Shown: positions 16,857 through 25,492 of the stretch, in pieces
Layout of the letters: each line of letters opens with the position of its first letter
Position numbering within the stretch: position 1 is the stretch's first letter
Origin: an uncultured Bacteroidales bacterium
GTDB taxonomy: Bacteria > Bacteroidota > Bacteroidia > Bacteroidales > UBA932
Reading direction: 5' to 3'
Length of the DNA: 64,000 bases
Assembly (NCBI GenBank): GCA_900316955.1
Contig: ONEX01000014.1
Span: forward strand, 1 to 64,000
Made by a program: the position numbers and the translations under genes
The notes under the pieces: model-generated
Told to the model about the DNA's origin: nothing
What the model saw: only the letters and a program-made list of their open reading frames with translations
The model's database searches: none

Positions 16857-16955
16857 GTTGCAAAAACTGGGTTCTACGCATCCAAACGCAACATACCCCC
16901 CTTTGCGAAGTGAGGTATATTGCACCTATACGCACAAAAGGCTGTTTTTGCAACC
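16857..16955 (+). repeat. REP-like repeat, right copy beside the Y1 gene
   Basis: This is the partner of 15591-15690. It shares the core at 16882-16903 and has the outer arms GTTGCAAAAAC and GTTTTTGCAAC, which pair over 11 bp. Confidence 0.8.
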
Positions 16956-17010
16956 GGGGCCTCGGTTCGCCGCAGCCGATGAGGCGGAAAGGCCGCCTCT
17001 GGTGGAGTCG

Positions 17011-18159
17011 CTAGCGCCGGATGCCTTCGAAGTGTTTCAGGAAGTCGACAATGCGGACGAGGCGGCGCTGTTTCTTGCCTTCGGTGATCTTTTGGCCGCC
17101 CTGGAAGGGGGTGGCCACGGTGTCTTCCGTGCGGACGGGCACCTGCCGGCCTTCCATTCCGAAGGTCAGGGAGGCGCCGGCGGCCGTGACGTCCAGGGTC
17201 GCGGGGGCGCCCATCACCAGGGGCAGGTTCACGTCGTCATGACCGGTGGGGAAGCCGCAGAGGACCGGAATGCCCGCCGGCACATAAGAGCAGACCATCT
17301 CTTCCACGCTGTCGAAGTCCAGGTTCGCCTTGCAGTCCGTGAACTCGCCGAGGACGACGCCCCGGCACCGCTCGAACACTCCGTTGAGGACCAGCGTGTT
17401 GATGAGACGGTCGATGTGGCTCATGTCTTCCCCCACCTCTTCGATGAACAGGATGATGTCCCGGCCCAGGGTGGCGTCGGCCTGCGTGCCCAGGACGGGC
17501 GTGAACGTGCAGAGGTTGCCGCCCACCAGGATGCCGGTCGCGTGCCCGGGCCGGTTTTCGGGATGGGCGGGGACCGCGTAGGCCGGGACCTGCCCCAGCA
17601 GGAGGTCGCGGAGAAGGGTGCTGGACGGGTCGTTCCCCCGGGTCTGGGCCAGGTGCGTGCCCATCGTCCCGTGGATGCTCATCACCCCGGCGCGGGTTTC
17701 CATCTCCAGCAGGGTGGTGATGTCGCTGTAGCCGACGAGCCACTTGGAATGGGCGGTCAGCTCCTCCAGCGGCAGCATATCCACCAGCCGGATGGTTCCG
17801 TAGCCACCTCGGTTGCACAGGATGGCCTTGATGGACGGGTCCTTCAGGGCCCATTCGAGGTCCGAGACGCGCTCCTTGGGCTTGCCGGCGTATTTGCCCC
17901 GATACACCTCCCCGACATGGGCGCCGATGACCGGCTCGAAGCCCCAGCCGCGAAGCACCGCGGCCGCGGCCTCCACATTCTCCATCGGGGTATGGTAGGA
18001 CGGCGACAGCAGGGCGATCTTGTCACTGGGCTGCAGGAAGGCCGGCTGGGCGCAGGACAGGGCCACTGTCTTTTCACGGAGGTCCTGCGTATGTCTCGGC
18101 GAGCAGGCGGCGGCGAGGAGAAGCACCGCCAGGCATCGGAAAACAGTTCTGGTCATCAT
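17011..18159 (-). CDS. S66 family LD-carboxypeptidase lipoprotein
   Basis: The 382-residue exported protein has signal MMTRTVFRCLAVLLLAAAC (lipobox Cys19). S66 enzymes trim the terminal D-Ala from murein tetrapeptides. The catalytic triad is visible: S145 in VGYSDIT, a Glu at 240-241 in FIEEVGED, and H307 in TGHDDVNLP. Membrane anchoring suits a murein recycling or remodelling role in the periplasm. The start is set by the signal peptide and the TATCTTTG box at 18173-18180; the longer in-frame version would run through that promoter. ATG 18156 is equally possible. Confidence 0.88.
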   Translation of the reverse strand: MMTRTVFRCLAVLLLAAACSPRHTQDLREKTVALSCAQPAFLQPSDKIALLSPSYHTPMENVEAAAAVLRGWGFEPVIGAHVGEVYRGKYAGKPKERVSDLEWALKDPSIKAILCNRGGYGTIRLVDMLPLEELTAHSKWLVGYSDITTLLEMETRAGVMSIHGTMGTHLAQTRGNDPSSTLLRDLLLGQVPAYAVPAHPENRPGHATGILVGGNLCTFTPVLGTQADATLGRDIILFIEEVGEDMSHIDRLINTLVLNGVFERCRGVVLGEFTDCKANLDFDSVEEMVCSYVPAGIPVLCGFPTGHDDVNLPLVMGAPATLDVTAAGASLTFGMEGRQVPVRTEDTVATPFQGGQKITEGKKQRRLVRIVDFLKHFEGIRR

Positions 18160-18172
18160 TTGTGATTTGCTG

Positions 18173-18180
18173 CAAAGATA
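18173..18180 (-). promoter_or_regulatory. -7 box of the LD-carboxypeptidase gene
   Basis: TATCTTTG on the minus strand, 13 nt before ATG 18159, leaves a very short leader. Confidence 0.65.
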
Positions 18181-18214
18181 ACGTTTTTGGCTGGTTTTTT
18201 GCAGTTTGAAGGGC

Positions 18215-18619
18215 ATGCGCAGATTCTTGACCCTCATCCTTTTCCTGGCCCTCGCGGCCCTGTCGGCTTCCGCCCAGATGGTGCAGGACGCATCCTACCG
18301 GGTTGTCGGCCATATCAAGTCCGACGGGACCATCCAGGACCAGACGTACAAAGTCATCGGGCACATCAAGTCGAACGGCACCATCCAGGATGCCAGCTAC
18401 CGGACGGTCGGATTCCTGGATCGGAACGGGACGGTCCAGGACGCTTCTTACCGGGTCGTGGGCCATATCAAACCGGACGGCGTCATCCAGGATTCGTCCT
18501 ATCGGATCCTCGGCTACGTGAAGACGGACGGAACCGTGCAGGACGACTCTTACCGCGTCATCGGCCATGTGAAGGGAGTTCCGATGGAATGGGCGGCGCT
18601 CTATTTCTTCTTCCGCTGA
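18215..18619 (+). CDS. secreted 17-residue-repeat protein (beta-flower-like)
   Basis: The 134-residue protein has a clear signal peptide (residues 1-20, cleavage after SASA). It then has six tandem 17-residue units with consensus (I/V)QD-x-SYR(V/I)(V/I)GH(I/V)K-x-DGT, ending in GVPMEWAALYFFFR. The alternating pattern with DG/NG turns suggests short beta-strands arranged around an axis, as in proteins called 4-fold beta flower; that name is tentative. The function is unknown. The ATG at 18215 is preferred over an in-frame TTG 9 nt earlier. Its last codons overlap a promoter cassette for the next gene. Confidence 0.8.
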   Translation: MRRFLTLILFLALAALSASAQMVQDASYRVVGHIKSDGTIQDQTYKVIGHIKSNGTIQDASYRTVGFLDRNGTVQDASYRVVGHIKPDGVIQDSSYRILGYVKTDGTVQDDSYRVIGHVKGVPMEWAALYFFFR

Positions 18620-18634
18620 AAACCCGTATCTTTG
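18602..18634 (+). promoter_or_regulatory. duplicated promoter cassette, copy 1
   Basis: This 33-nt block ends in TATCTTTG (18627-18634), 10 nt before the DMT transporter ATG, and begins inside the last codons of the repeat-protein gene. It is 32/33 identical to the minus strand of 20861-20893. Confidence 0.75.
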
Positions 18635-18644
18635 CGCCACTTTT

Positions 18645-19511
18645 ATGTGGTGGCTCCTTGCATTCGTGTCCGCAGCGCTTCTGGGCTGCTATGATTCGGC
18701 GAAGAAAATCTCGCTGAAGGACAACGCCGTCATCCCGGTGCTTTTCCTGAACACCGTCCTGTCGGCCCTCATCTTCTCTCCTTTCCTGTTCGCCACCGGC
18801 TTCGGCGGCTGGGCGGTGCAGAAATACATCCTCCTGAAGAGCGCCCTGGTGCTGTCCTCCTGGCTGGCGGGGTATTTCGCGATGAAGCATCTGCCGCTCA
18901 CGATCGTGGGCCCGGTCAACGCCACCCGCCCGGTGCTGGTCCTGCTCGGCGCGATCTTCCTGTTCGGGGAGCGGCTGAACCTGCTGCAATGGATCGGCGT
19001 GGGCCTGGCCGTCACGGCCTATGTGATGCTGCGGCTCTCGGGGAAGAAGGAAGGCATCCGCACGGGCGACAAATGGCTTGTATGCCTGATCCTCGCCGTC
19101 ATCCTGGGCGCGGCCAGCGGGCTGTATGACAAATACTTGATGTCGCCGGAGTACCTGGGCCTGGACCGCCGGCAGGTCCTCGGCTGGTACACGTTCTACC
19201 AGGCGCTGATGATGGCCGTCATGACGGGTTTCATGTGGTATCCGGTCCGGAAGAAGACGACGCCTTTCCGCTGGTCCTGGTCCATCCCGCTCATCAGCCT
19301 CTTCCTCTGCGGGGCCGATTATGTCTACATGGAAGCCCTCTCCCAGCCCGAAGCCCTCATCGCGGTCGTGTCCATGATCCGCCGCGGCAGCGTCCTCGTG
19401 AGCTTCGCCATCGGCGCCCTCCTCCTCCGCGAGAAGAACCTCAAATCCAAGGCCCTCGACCTCTGCCTCCTGCTCCTGAGCATGGTCTTCCTGTACCTGG
19501 GGTCGCGGTAA
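18645..19511 (+). CDS. EamA/DMT family transporter
   Basis: The 288-residue inner-membrane protein has about ten helices in two EamA repeats (1-130 and 145-288). The first repeat ends with VGPVNATRPVLVLLGAIFLFGERLNLLQWIGV, typical of the family. Members export or import metabolites and amino acids; the substrate is unknown. It follows the repeat-protein gene by 25 nt and has its own promoter cassette. Confidence 0.85.
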   Translation: MWWLLAFVSAALLGCYDSAKKISLKDNAVIPVLFLNTVLSALIFSPFLFATGFGGWAVQKYILLKSALVLSSWLAGYFAMKHLPLTIVGPVNATRPVLVLLGAIFLFGERLNLLQWIGVGLAVTAYVMLRLSGKKEGIRTGDKWLVCLILAVILGAASGLYDKYLMSPEYLGLDRRQVLGWYTFYQALMMAVMTGFMWYPVRKKTTPFRWSWSIPLISLFLCGADYVYMEALSQPEALIAVVSMIRRGSVLVSFAIGALLLREKNLKSKALDLCLLLLSMVFLYLGSR

Positions 19512-19583
19512 TCCGAGGCATTCTGTTCGGGACGAGCAGAGATGGGACGTGAGACAAGGGTGGCGTCGAAAGCACTTTGGGTT

Positions 19584-20855
19584 TTATTTCCCCAAGGCCT
19601 GACGGATGCGGGAGAGGGCTTCGTCCAGGACGGAGGCGGGGCAGCCGATGTTCAGGCGGACGAAACCTTCGCCGCCGGGACCGTAGGAGGCGCCGTTGGA
19701 GGGGATGACTTTCGCCCGAGTCCGGAACAGGTCCATCAGCTCGTCCTGCGGTAGGCCGAGGGCGCGGCAGTCCAGCCAGACCAAGAAGGAGGCTTCCGGC
19801 CGTAAAGGCTTGATGCCGAGGTTATTGTCAGCAAAGAACCGTTCCACGCGGGCGATGTTTCCTTCGATATAGCGTTTCAGGGATTCCAACCACGCCGTGT
19901 CTTTGCGATAGGCGGCAAGGACGGCCTCGATGGTGGGGATGGAGGCTTCGTCCAGCTTGGCGTTCCGGAGCGCGCCCAGATACTTTTCCCGTTTTTCCCT
20001 GTCGGGGATAATGCAGAAAGCCGTGCCGGAAAGGCCGGCGAGGTTGAAGGCCTTCGTGGGGCCGGCGAAGATGAGGCCCACGCGGGCAGCCGCCTCGCTC
20101 ACGCTGCAGAAGGGCGTATGAGTGCGGCCGTAGAGGGCCAGGTCGCCGTGGATCTCGTCGGAGATGACGATGACGCCGTGCCGCTCGCAGATTTCAGCCA
20201 GCTTCACCAGGGTTTCCCGGTCCCAGAGGAGGCCGATGGGGTTGTGCGGATTGCACAGGACCAGGGCCTTCGTCTTCGCGTCAAACAGCTTTTCCAACCC
20301 CTCGAAATCCATCCGGTAGCGGCCGTTCTCGAAGAGGAGAGGGTTGTCCACGGCCATCCTGCCGAGCCGCTCGATGTACAGGCGGAAATGGTCATACACC
20401 GGCGGTTGGATGATGATCTTGTCCCCCGGCTCGGTAAAGGTGAGATAGGCCTGGTTGATGGACGTGATGACGCCGGGGGCATAGCCGACCCACTCCTTGT
20501 CCGGCGCGTAGCCATGGGCCTGCCGCTCCCAGGCGGCGACCGCCTCCACGAACGCTTCCGGCGTGGACGTATAGCCCAGGACATCCCGGTCCAGCCGCTT
20601 CTGCAGCGCCGCGCGGACATACGGGTCTGTCCGGAAATCCATGTCGGCGATCCACATCGGAATCTCCCCGTCCGTGGCCCGTCCATACTTGATGCTCCAG
20701 GTGCCCGACCGGTCGATGACTTCATCGAAGTCCCAGCCTTCTGCGGCCTCGCGGCGCGGGGCGCAGGCCGTCAGCGCGGTCCCGACCGCGCCGGCCGGCA
20801 CCAGCGCCGTCGCGCCGGCGGCCGCCACGCCCTTCAGAAATGCCCTTCTTTTCAT
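19584..20855 (-). CDS. Tat-exported MalY/PatB-type C-S lyase or aminotransferase
   Basis: The 423-residue PLP enzyme is fold-type I and MalY/PatB-like. PLP-binding residues K268 (AGPTKAFN) and D233 (ISDEIHGD) are seen, with the N-terminal substrate motif PMWIADMDF typical of cystathionine beta-lyase-like proteins. The N-terminus carries a Tat signal, MKRRAFLKG, then ALTAC with Cys31 as a possible lipid site. It is therefore predicted to be exported folded with its cofactor and perhaps anchored. The -7 box TATCTTTG ends only 5 nt before the ATG. It is monocistronic and divergent from the dehydrogenase fusion gene. Confidence 0.88.
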   Translation of the reverse strand: MKRRAFLKGVAAAGATALVPAGAVGTALTACAPRREAAEGWDFDEVIDRSGTWSIKYGRATDGEIPMWIADMDFRTDPYVRAALQKRLDRDVLGYTSTPEAFVEAVAAWERQAHGYAPDKEWVGYAPGVITSINQAYLTFTEPGDKIIIQPPVYDHFRLYIERLGRMAVDNPLLFENGRYRMDFEGLEKLFDAKTKALVLCNPHNPIGLLWDRETLVKLAEICERHGVIVISDEIHGDLALYGRTHTPFCSVSEAAARVGLIFAGPTKAFNLAGLSGTAFCIIPDREKREKYLGALRNAKLDEASIPTIEAVLAAYRKDTAWLESLKRYIEGNIARVERFFADNNLGIKPLRPEASFLVWLDCRALGLPQDELMDLFRTRAKVIPSNGASYGPGGEGFVRLNIGCPASVLDEALSRIRQALGK

Positions 20856-20860
20856 AGAAA

Positions 20861-20893
20861 CAAAGATACGAGTTTTCAGCGGAAGAAGAAATA
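20861..20893 (-). promoter_or_regulatory. duplicated promoter cassette, copy 2
   Basis: The minus-strand copy of the 18602-18634 block has a single mismatch. Its TATCTTTG at 20861-20868 lies 5 nt before the PatB-type gene's ATG, so the transcript would be nearly leaderless. Confidence 0.75.
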
Positions 20894-20897
20894 ATCG

Positions 20898-20905
20898 TAC
20901 CTTTG
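20898..20905 (+). promoter_or_regulatory. -7 box of the ADH-ALDH fusion gene
   Basis: TACCTTTG lies 27 nt before the ATG and directly abuts the divergent cassette. Confidence 0.65.
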
Positions 20906-20932
20906 TAGGGCCGAACAGAAAAGACGAGAACT

Positions 20933-23566
20933 ATGGATACCTATCGCTTCAGGAAACAGATACACAAGCTGCCCGGAAAGGTCATTCACGCGATTCCGCT
21001 GCCGGAGCCGGACGTGACGGAAGGGCACGGCGCCCGCGGGCGGATCGGCGAAATCTGCCGCGAAAACGGCTATAAGCAGGCGCTGCTGGTCACGGACCGG
21101 ACGCTCCATTCGCTGGGGTTCGAGCAGCCCGTCGTCGCCTCGCTGGAGGCGGCCGGCGTGGGCTGCACCGTGTTCGACGACATCCACTCGGAACCGTGCA
21201 TCGCCACGATCGAGGCCGTACGGAAACAGGCGCTGGAGAGCGGCGCCGACTGCATCGTCGCCCTCGGCGGCGGTTCGGTGATGGACACCAGCAAGATGGT
21301 GGCGGCCGGCGTGAAGATGCCTCACCTGCCCGTCAAGGCCCTGCTCCTGAAGTTCCTGCCCGTCCCGGGCAGTACGCTCCCCCTCATCATGGTTCCTTCG
21401 ACGGCCGGCACCGGCGCCGAAGTGACCGTGGGCGCCGTGGTCATGGACGAACGCGGTGTGAAGGGCAGCACCGTCCTGATCGGCCTGAAAGTGCCCCATG
21501 TCATCCTGGACAGCGAACTCACCGTGAACGCCCCGAAGGAGGTGACGGCCGCCTGCGGTATCGACGCCCTCAGCCACTGCATCGAGGGGGCGGTCAGTGA
21601 CACGGAGGTGGACGAGGAGGACATGAAGCTCTCCCTGGAAGGAATCCGGCTGATCCTGCAGCATCTGCCCAAGGTGATGGAAACCCCGCAGGACATCGAG
21701 GCGCGCCTCGGCATGTGCCGGGCGGCGATGTACGGCGGCAACGCCATCAACACCCAGCTGGCGGGCTATGTCCACGCCTTCGCCCACAGCATCGGCGCGA
21801 AATACCACCTGCCCCACGGGAAGGCGATTTCCCTGATGCTCCTGCCCGTGCTGGAGTTCCAGAAGGCGGCCTGCCTGGAGAAATACGCGAAGATCGCGCG
21901 CTACTGCGCCCTGGCGGGCGAGGATGCCGCCGATGCGGACGCGGCCGAGCGCTTCCTCGCCGCCGTCCGGCACCTGCTGGCGCAGTGCGGCCTGGACGCC
22001 ATCCCGTCGCCCGTGCGCCGGTGCGACCACGAGGAGCTCATCCCCCTGATCGCCGCCGATTCCATCAACTACTCCTCCCCCGTCACCCTGAACAACGACC
22101 AGATCAAGCAGGTGCTCGACACCGTCACGACCGTGCAGACGGCGGCGGACGGGTACACTGAAGGCAGCATCCGCGAGATCGTGGCGGCCCAGCGGCGGTT
22201 CTTCCGCACCGGGGAGACGCTCCCCATCCGCTGGCGCATCAAACAGCTCAAGCGGCTGAAGGAGGCCGTCCTCGCCCACGAGAAGGAGTTCGAGGACGCC
22301 CTGGCCGAAGACCTCGGCCGCAGCGCCGTGGAGGCCTACCTCTGCGACATCGGCCCCATCATCGTCGAAATCAACGAAATGCTTGCCGGTCTACGCCGCT
22401 GGGCGCGTCCGGAGTGCCATTTCAGCGGCCTCATGTGCTTCCCCAGCACGGTCACCAAGGTCTACAAGATGCCGTACGGCGTCTCGCTCGTCATCAGCCC
22501 CTTCAATTTCCCCATCCTCCTCACCATCGGCGTGGTCGCGGCCGCGATGGCCGGCGGGAACACCGTCGTCATCAAGTCCAGCAGCAAGTCCGCGGCCTCG
22601 ACGGCGGCGCTCAAGAAGTTCTTCGCCGAGGTGTTCCCGCCGGAATACGTCACCCTCATCGACGGCGGGCACGACGTAGCCGACCTGTGCCTGGCGCAGC
22701 GTTTCGACAAGATCTTCTACACCGGCTCCCCGGCCGTGGGCAAGCACGTCCTCGCCGAGGCCGCCAAGAACCTCACCCCGGTCGCGCTGGAGCTCGGCGG
22801 CGAAACCGGCAACTGGTGCGTGGTCCGCAAGGACGCTGACCTGAAGGACGCCGCGCGCAAGATCGCCTTCTTCAAGCTCACCAACGCCGGCCAGATCTGC
22901 ATCAATATCAACCAGATCGCCGTGGCCGAGGAGGTGGCCGAGCCGTTCCTCGCGGAGCTTAAGAACGCGTTCATCTCCCAGATCGGGGAGCACGCCGAGG
23001 AGAATCCCGAGTATCCCAAGCTCATCACGGCCGGCGCCTACGACAAGTGCGCCCGCCTCGCCGACGAGTACCGCGACCGCATCGTCTTCGGCGGTGTCGG
23101 CAACAAGGAAACCCGCCGCTACGCCCCCACGATGATCTATCCCGTGGGCATCGACGAGCACATCGTCCAGCACGAACTGTTCTGTCCCCTGCTGCCCATC
23201 GTCCCGTTCAAGGACGCGGAAGTGGACGCGCTGATGGAATCCATCGCCGACCGCGAGCATCCCCTCGCCATGTACCTGTTCACCCAGGACATGCGGTGGG
23301 CGAACCGCGTCATGCAGACGCAGCAGTTCGGCGGCGGCTGCATCAACGAGGTGTGCATCCACATGATGGTGAAGGGCGTTCCGTTCAACGGCACCGGCCA
23401 TTCCGGCATGGGCGCCTACCACGGCGAATGGGGATTCCGGGAGTTCACCCACCCCCAGACCGTCCTGAAAGGCCGCACCCGCTTCAACCTGCCGTTAAGG
23501 GAACACCCCTACAGCGGGAAAGCGGGTGAAACGAAGATGAAGCTGTTGAAGCTGTTCGAGCGGTAA
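20933..23566 (+). CDS. iron alcohol dehydrogenase-aldehyde dehydrogenase fusion
   Basis: The 877-residue protein joins two enzymes. Residues 1-405 are a type III Fe-dependent alcohol dehydrogenase: NAD site GGGSVMDTSK (113-121) and metal ligands D211, H215, H281 and H295. Residues about 415-877 are an aldehyde dehydrogenase: N525 (SPFNFP), catalytic E620 (LELGG) and C656 (NAGQIC), with a class-3-like hydrophobic N-terminal part. The order is the reverse of AdhE (ALDH then ADH), and the ALDH half looks non-acylating. It could oxidise an alcohol to an acid through a shared aldehyde, or the reverse. No signal is present, so it is cytoplasmic. Its end is 6 nt from the convergent amylase gene. Confidence 0.88.
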   Translation: MDTYRFRKQIHKLPGKVIHAIPLPEPDVTEGHGARGRIGEICRENGYKQALLVTDRTLHSLGFEQPVVASLEAAGVGCTVFDDIHSEPCIATIEAVRKQALESGADCIVALGGGSVMDTSKMVAAGVKMPHLPVKALLLKFLPVPGSTLPLIMVPSTAGTGAEVTVGAVVMDERGVKGSTVLIGLKVPHVILDSELTVNAPKEVTAACGIDALSHCIEGAVSDTEVDEEDMKLSLEGIRLILQHLPKVMETPQDIEARLGMCRAAMYGGNAINTQLAGYVHAFAHSIGAKYHLPHGKAISLMLLPVLEFQKAACLEKYAKIARYCALAGEDAADADAAERFLAAVRHLLAQCGLDAIPSPVRRCDHEELIPLIAADSINYSSPVTLNNDQIKQVLDTVTTVQTAADGYTEGSIREIVAAQRRFFRTGETLPIRWRIKQLKRLKEAVLAHEKEFEDALAEDLGRSAVEAYLCDIGPIIVEINEMLAGLRRWARPECHFSGLMCFPSTVTKVYKMPYGVSLVISPFNFPILLTIGVVAAAMAGGNTVVIKSSSKSAASTAALKKFFAEVFPPEYVTLIDGGHDVADLCLAQRFDKIFYTGSPAVGKHVLAEAAKNLTPVALELGGETGNWCVVRKDADLKDAARKIAFFKLTNAGQICININQIAVAEEVAEPFLAELKNAFISQIGEHAEENPEYPKLITAGAYDKCARLADEYRDRIVFGGVGNKETRRYAPTMIYPVGIDEHIVQHELFCPLLPIVPFKDAEVDALMESIADREHPLAMYLFTQDMRWANRVMQTQQFGGGCINEVCIHMMVKGVPFNGTGHSGMGAYHGEWGFREFTHPQTVLKGRTRFNLPLREHPYSGKAGETKMKLLKLFER

Positions 23567-23572
23567 GCCGGC

Positions 23573-25480
23573 CTATTTCAGTTCCAGCACAGACACGCCG
23601 CGAGGCGCCATCCGGACGGTGGCGGTCAGATCGACCGTCTCGCCCGTCACGACATCGACCCCGAAAGAATGCTTCCCGATGACGTCGGCGAAGCGGGCCA
23701 TGTTCAGTTCGCGCTCCGTGTCGGAACCGTTCAGGATCACGAGGACGGTGTCGTCGCCGGCGATGCGGGCGTAGACGTAGCACTTGGTCTGGTTATCCGG
23801 CGTATAGTGGACCAGACGGCCTTCGGTGGCCGCTTTCGAGGTCCGGCGCCAGGTCAGGAGCTTGCTTGCAAAGTCCCAGCACTCGTTCTGGACGGGGGTG
23901 CGGCCGGCCGCCGTGAAGGCGCTTGCCGGGTCCTCCTTCCAGCCGCCGGGGAAATCCCCGCGGAGCTGGTCGGGACCCGCCATCGCGATTTCCGTCCCGT
24001 AATAGATCTGCGGAATACCGCGGGAAGTCGCCAGGAAGGCGAGGCCCTGCTTGAACTTCCAGACGGGGTCGCCCGGCTGCATGAAACGGCTGATGTCGTG
24101 GTTGTCCAGGAAAGTGAGCACATGGTCCGGATCGGGGATCAGAAAGTCCTGCGCGACGGTCTCGTAGACCTTGAACAGGCCGGCCTCGGAGCCCTCGGAA
24201 GTGTTGCTTTCCTTCAGGATCTCGCGCTGGATGGTAAAGGTCAGGTCAAAGTCCATGACCGTTTTCAAGTGCGTGTCGGACGGGTTCAGGGCCGATCCGC
24301 GCTGCCACCAGCCGGCGGCGGAGTTGCGGGGGTACCACCCCTCGCCCACGATGTTGAAGTCCGGATACTCGTCCTCGATCTCCTTGCACCAGCGGGTCAT
24401 GAAATCGTAGTCGGCATAGGGATACGTGTCCATCCGGATGCCGTCGATGCGGGCGTATTCGATCCACCAGACGCTGTTCTGGATCAGGTACTTAGCAAGG
24501 TGCCGGTTGCGCTGGTTCAGGTCCGGCATGCCGCCCGAGAACCAGCCGTCCACGAGGACGTCCTTCTCGGACTGCGGCGCGTGCGGGTCCATCAGCACCC
24601 ACTTGTAATGGGTCGTGGTCGTGAGCCCGTCGTTCCCGCGCGGCCCGCGGCGGAACCCGCCTTCCGGCGGCGCCTGCCGTTGCCGTTCCGACAGCTTCTT
24701 CGCATAGGCGTCCTGGTTGAACCAGTCATCGTCCGGAATGTCCTCGATCCACCAGTGCGAACTGCCGGAATGGTTGAAGATCATGTCCATCACGACCTTG
24801 ATGTTCCGCCCATGGGCGGCATCGACCAGGCCGCAGTATTCCTCGTTGGTCCCGAGCCGCGGGTCGATCAGGTAGAAGTCCGAGATCGCATAGCCGTGCG
24901 AGGCGTTGCTCCGGTTGTACTGGACCGGATTGAGCCAGACGGCCGTGACCCCGAGCGAGTCGATGTAGCCCAGGTGGTCCCGGATGCCCTGCAGGTCGCC
25001 ACCGTGGTGGCCGCCCCCGTTCCGGCGGTCGGCCTTGAACTGCTCCCAATCGTCGTTCGCGGGGTTTCCATTGGCAAAACGATCCGGCATGATCAGGTAC
25101 AGCACGTCCTTGGTGGAGAAGCCCTGCGCGCCCGTTTTCGTGTTGCGCGGACGGAGCTCGAAGGCCTTCTCGGTGACCGTACGGCCTTCCTTGAAACGGA
25201 AGGTCATCGTGCCGGGACGGGCCTTCTCCGTGACGTCCAGATACACGATCAGGTAGTTCGGGTTCTTGACCTTGGCGACCTCCTTGACTCTGACGCCCGG
25301 ATAGGATTTGAGGGAGAACTCCGCCTGGGCGATGTCCTTTCCGTAGAACATCACCTGGAGTTCATGGTTCTTCATGCCGGCATACCAGAAGGGCGGATCC
25401 ATGCGCTGGATGTCCGCGGCATGCGCGCCCACCGCGAGGAACAGGGCGGCGAGCAAAGAAAAGAGTCCGTGTTGTTTCAT
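23573..25480 (-). CDS. GH13 neopullulanase-like enzyme (SusA type)
   Basis: The 635-residue exported enzyme has signal peptide residues 1-21, a beta-sandwich N-domain (about 22-110) of cyclomaltodextrinase type, then the GH13 barrel. Catalytic residues are D351 (GIRMDTY), E380 (VGEGW) and D462 (LDNHD). It should cleave maltodextrins or pullulan fragments in the periplasm. An Arg/Gly/Pro-rich insertion (PPEGGFRRGPRGND, about 271-284) interrupts the B domain. It is the last gene of the starch operon, 12 nt after the GH97 gene. Confidence 0.92.
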   Translation of the reverse strand: MKQHGLFSLLAALFLAVGAHAADIQRMDPPFWYAGMKNHELQVMFYGKDIAQAEFSLKSYPGVRVKEVAKVKNPNYLIVYLDVTEKARPGTMTFRFKEGRTVTEKAFELRPRNTKTGAQGFSTKDVLYLIMPDRFANGNPANDDWEQFKADRRNGGGHHGGDLQGIRDHLGYIDSLGVTAVWLNPVQYNRSNASHGYAISDFYLIDPRLGTNEEYCGLVDAAHGRNIKVVMDMIFNHSGSSHWWIEDIPDDDWFNQDAYAKKLSERQRQAPPEGGFRRGPRGNDGLTTTTHYKWVLMDPHAPQSEKDVLVDGWFSGGMPDLNQRNRHLAKYLIQNSVWWIEYARIDGIRMDTYPYADYDFMTRWCKEIEDEYPDFNIVGEGWYPRNSAAGWWQRGSALNPSDTHLKTVMDFDLTFTIQREILKESNTSEGSEAGLFKVYETVAQDFLIPDPDHVLTFLDNHDISRFMQPGDPVWKFKQGLAFLATSRGIPQIYYGTEIAMAGPDQLRGDFPGGWKEDPASAFTAAGRTPVQNECWDFASKLLTWRRTSKAATEGRLVHYTPDNQTKCYVYARIAGDDTVLVILNGSDTERELNMARFADVIGKHSFGVDVVTGETVDLTATVRMAPRGVSVLELK

Positions 25481-25492
25481 AAGTCGATGGGC

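Noticed and set aside
15591-16955. Complete insertion sequence
   Set aside because: The flanking repeats are direct palindromic REP-like units, not terminal inverted repeats with target duplication. The gene fits a domesticated RAYT better.
20933-23566. Classical AdhE
   Set aside because: Domain order is reversed and the ALDH half lacks the CoA-acylating type context.
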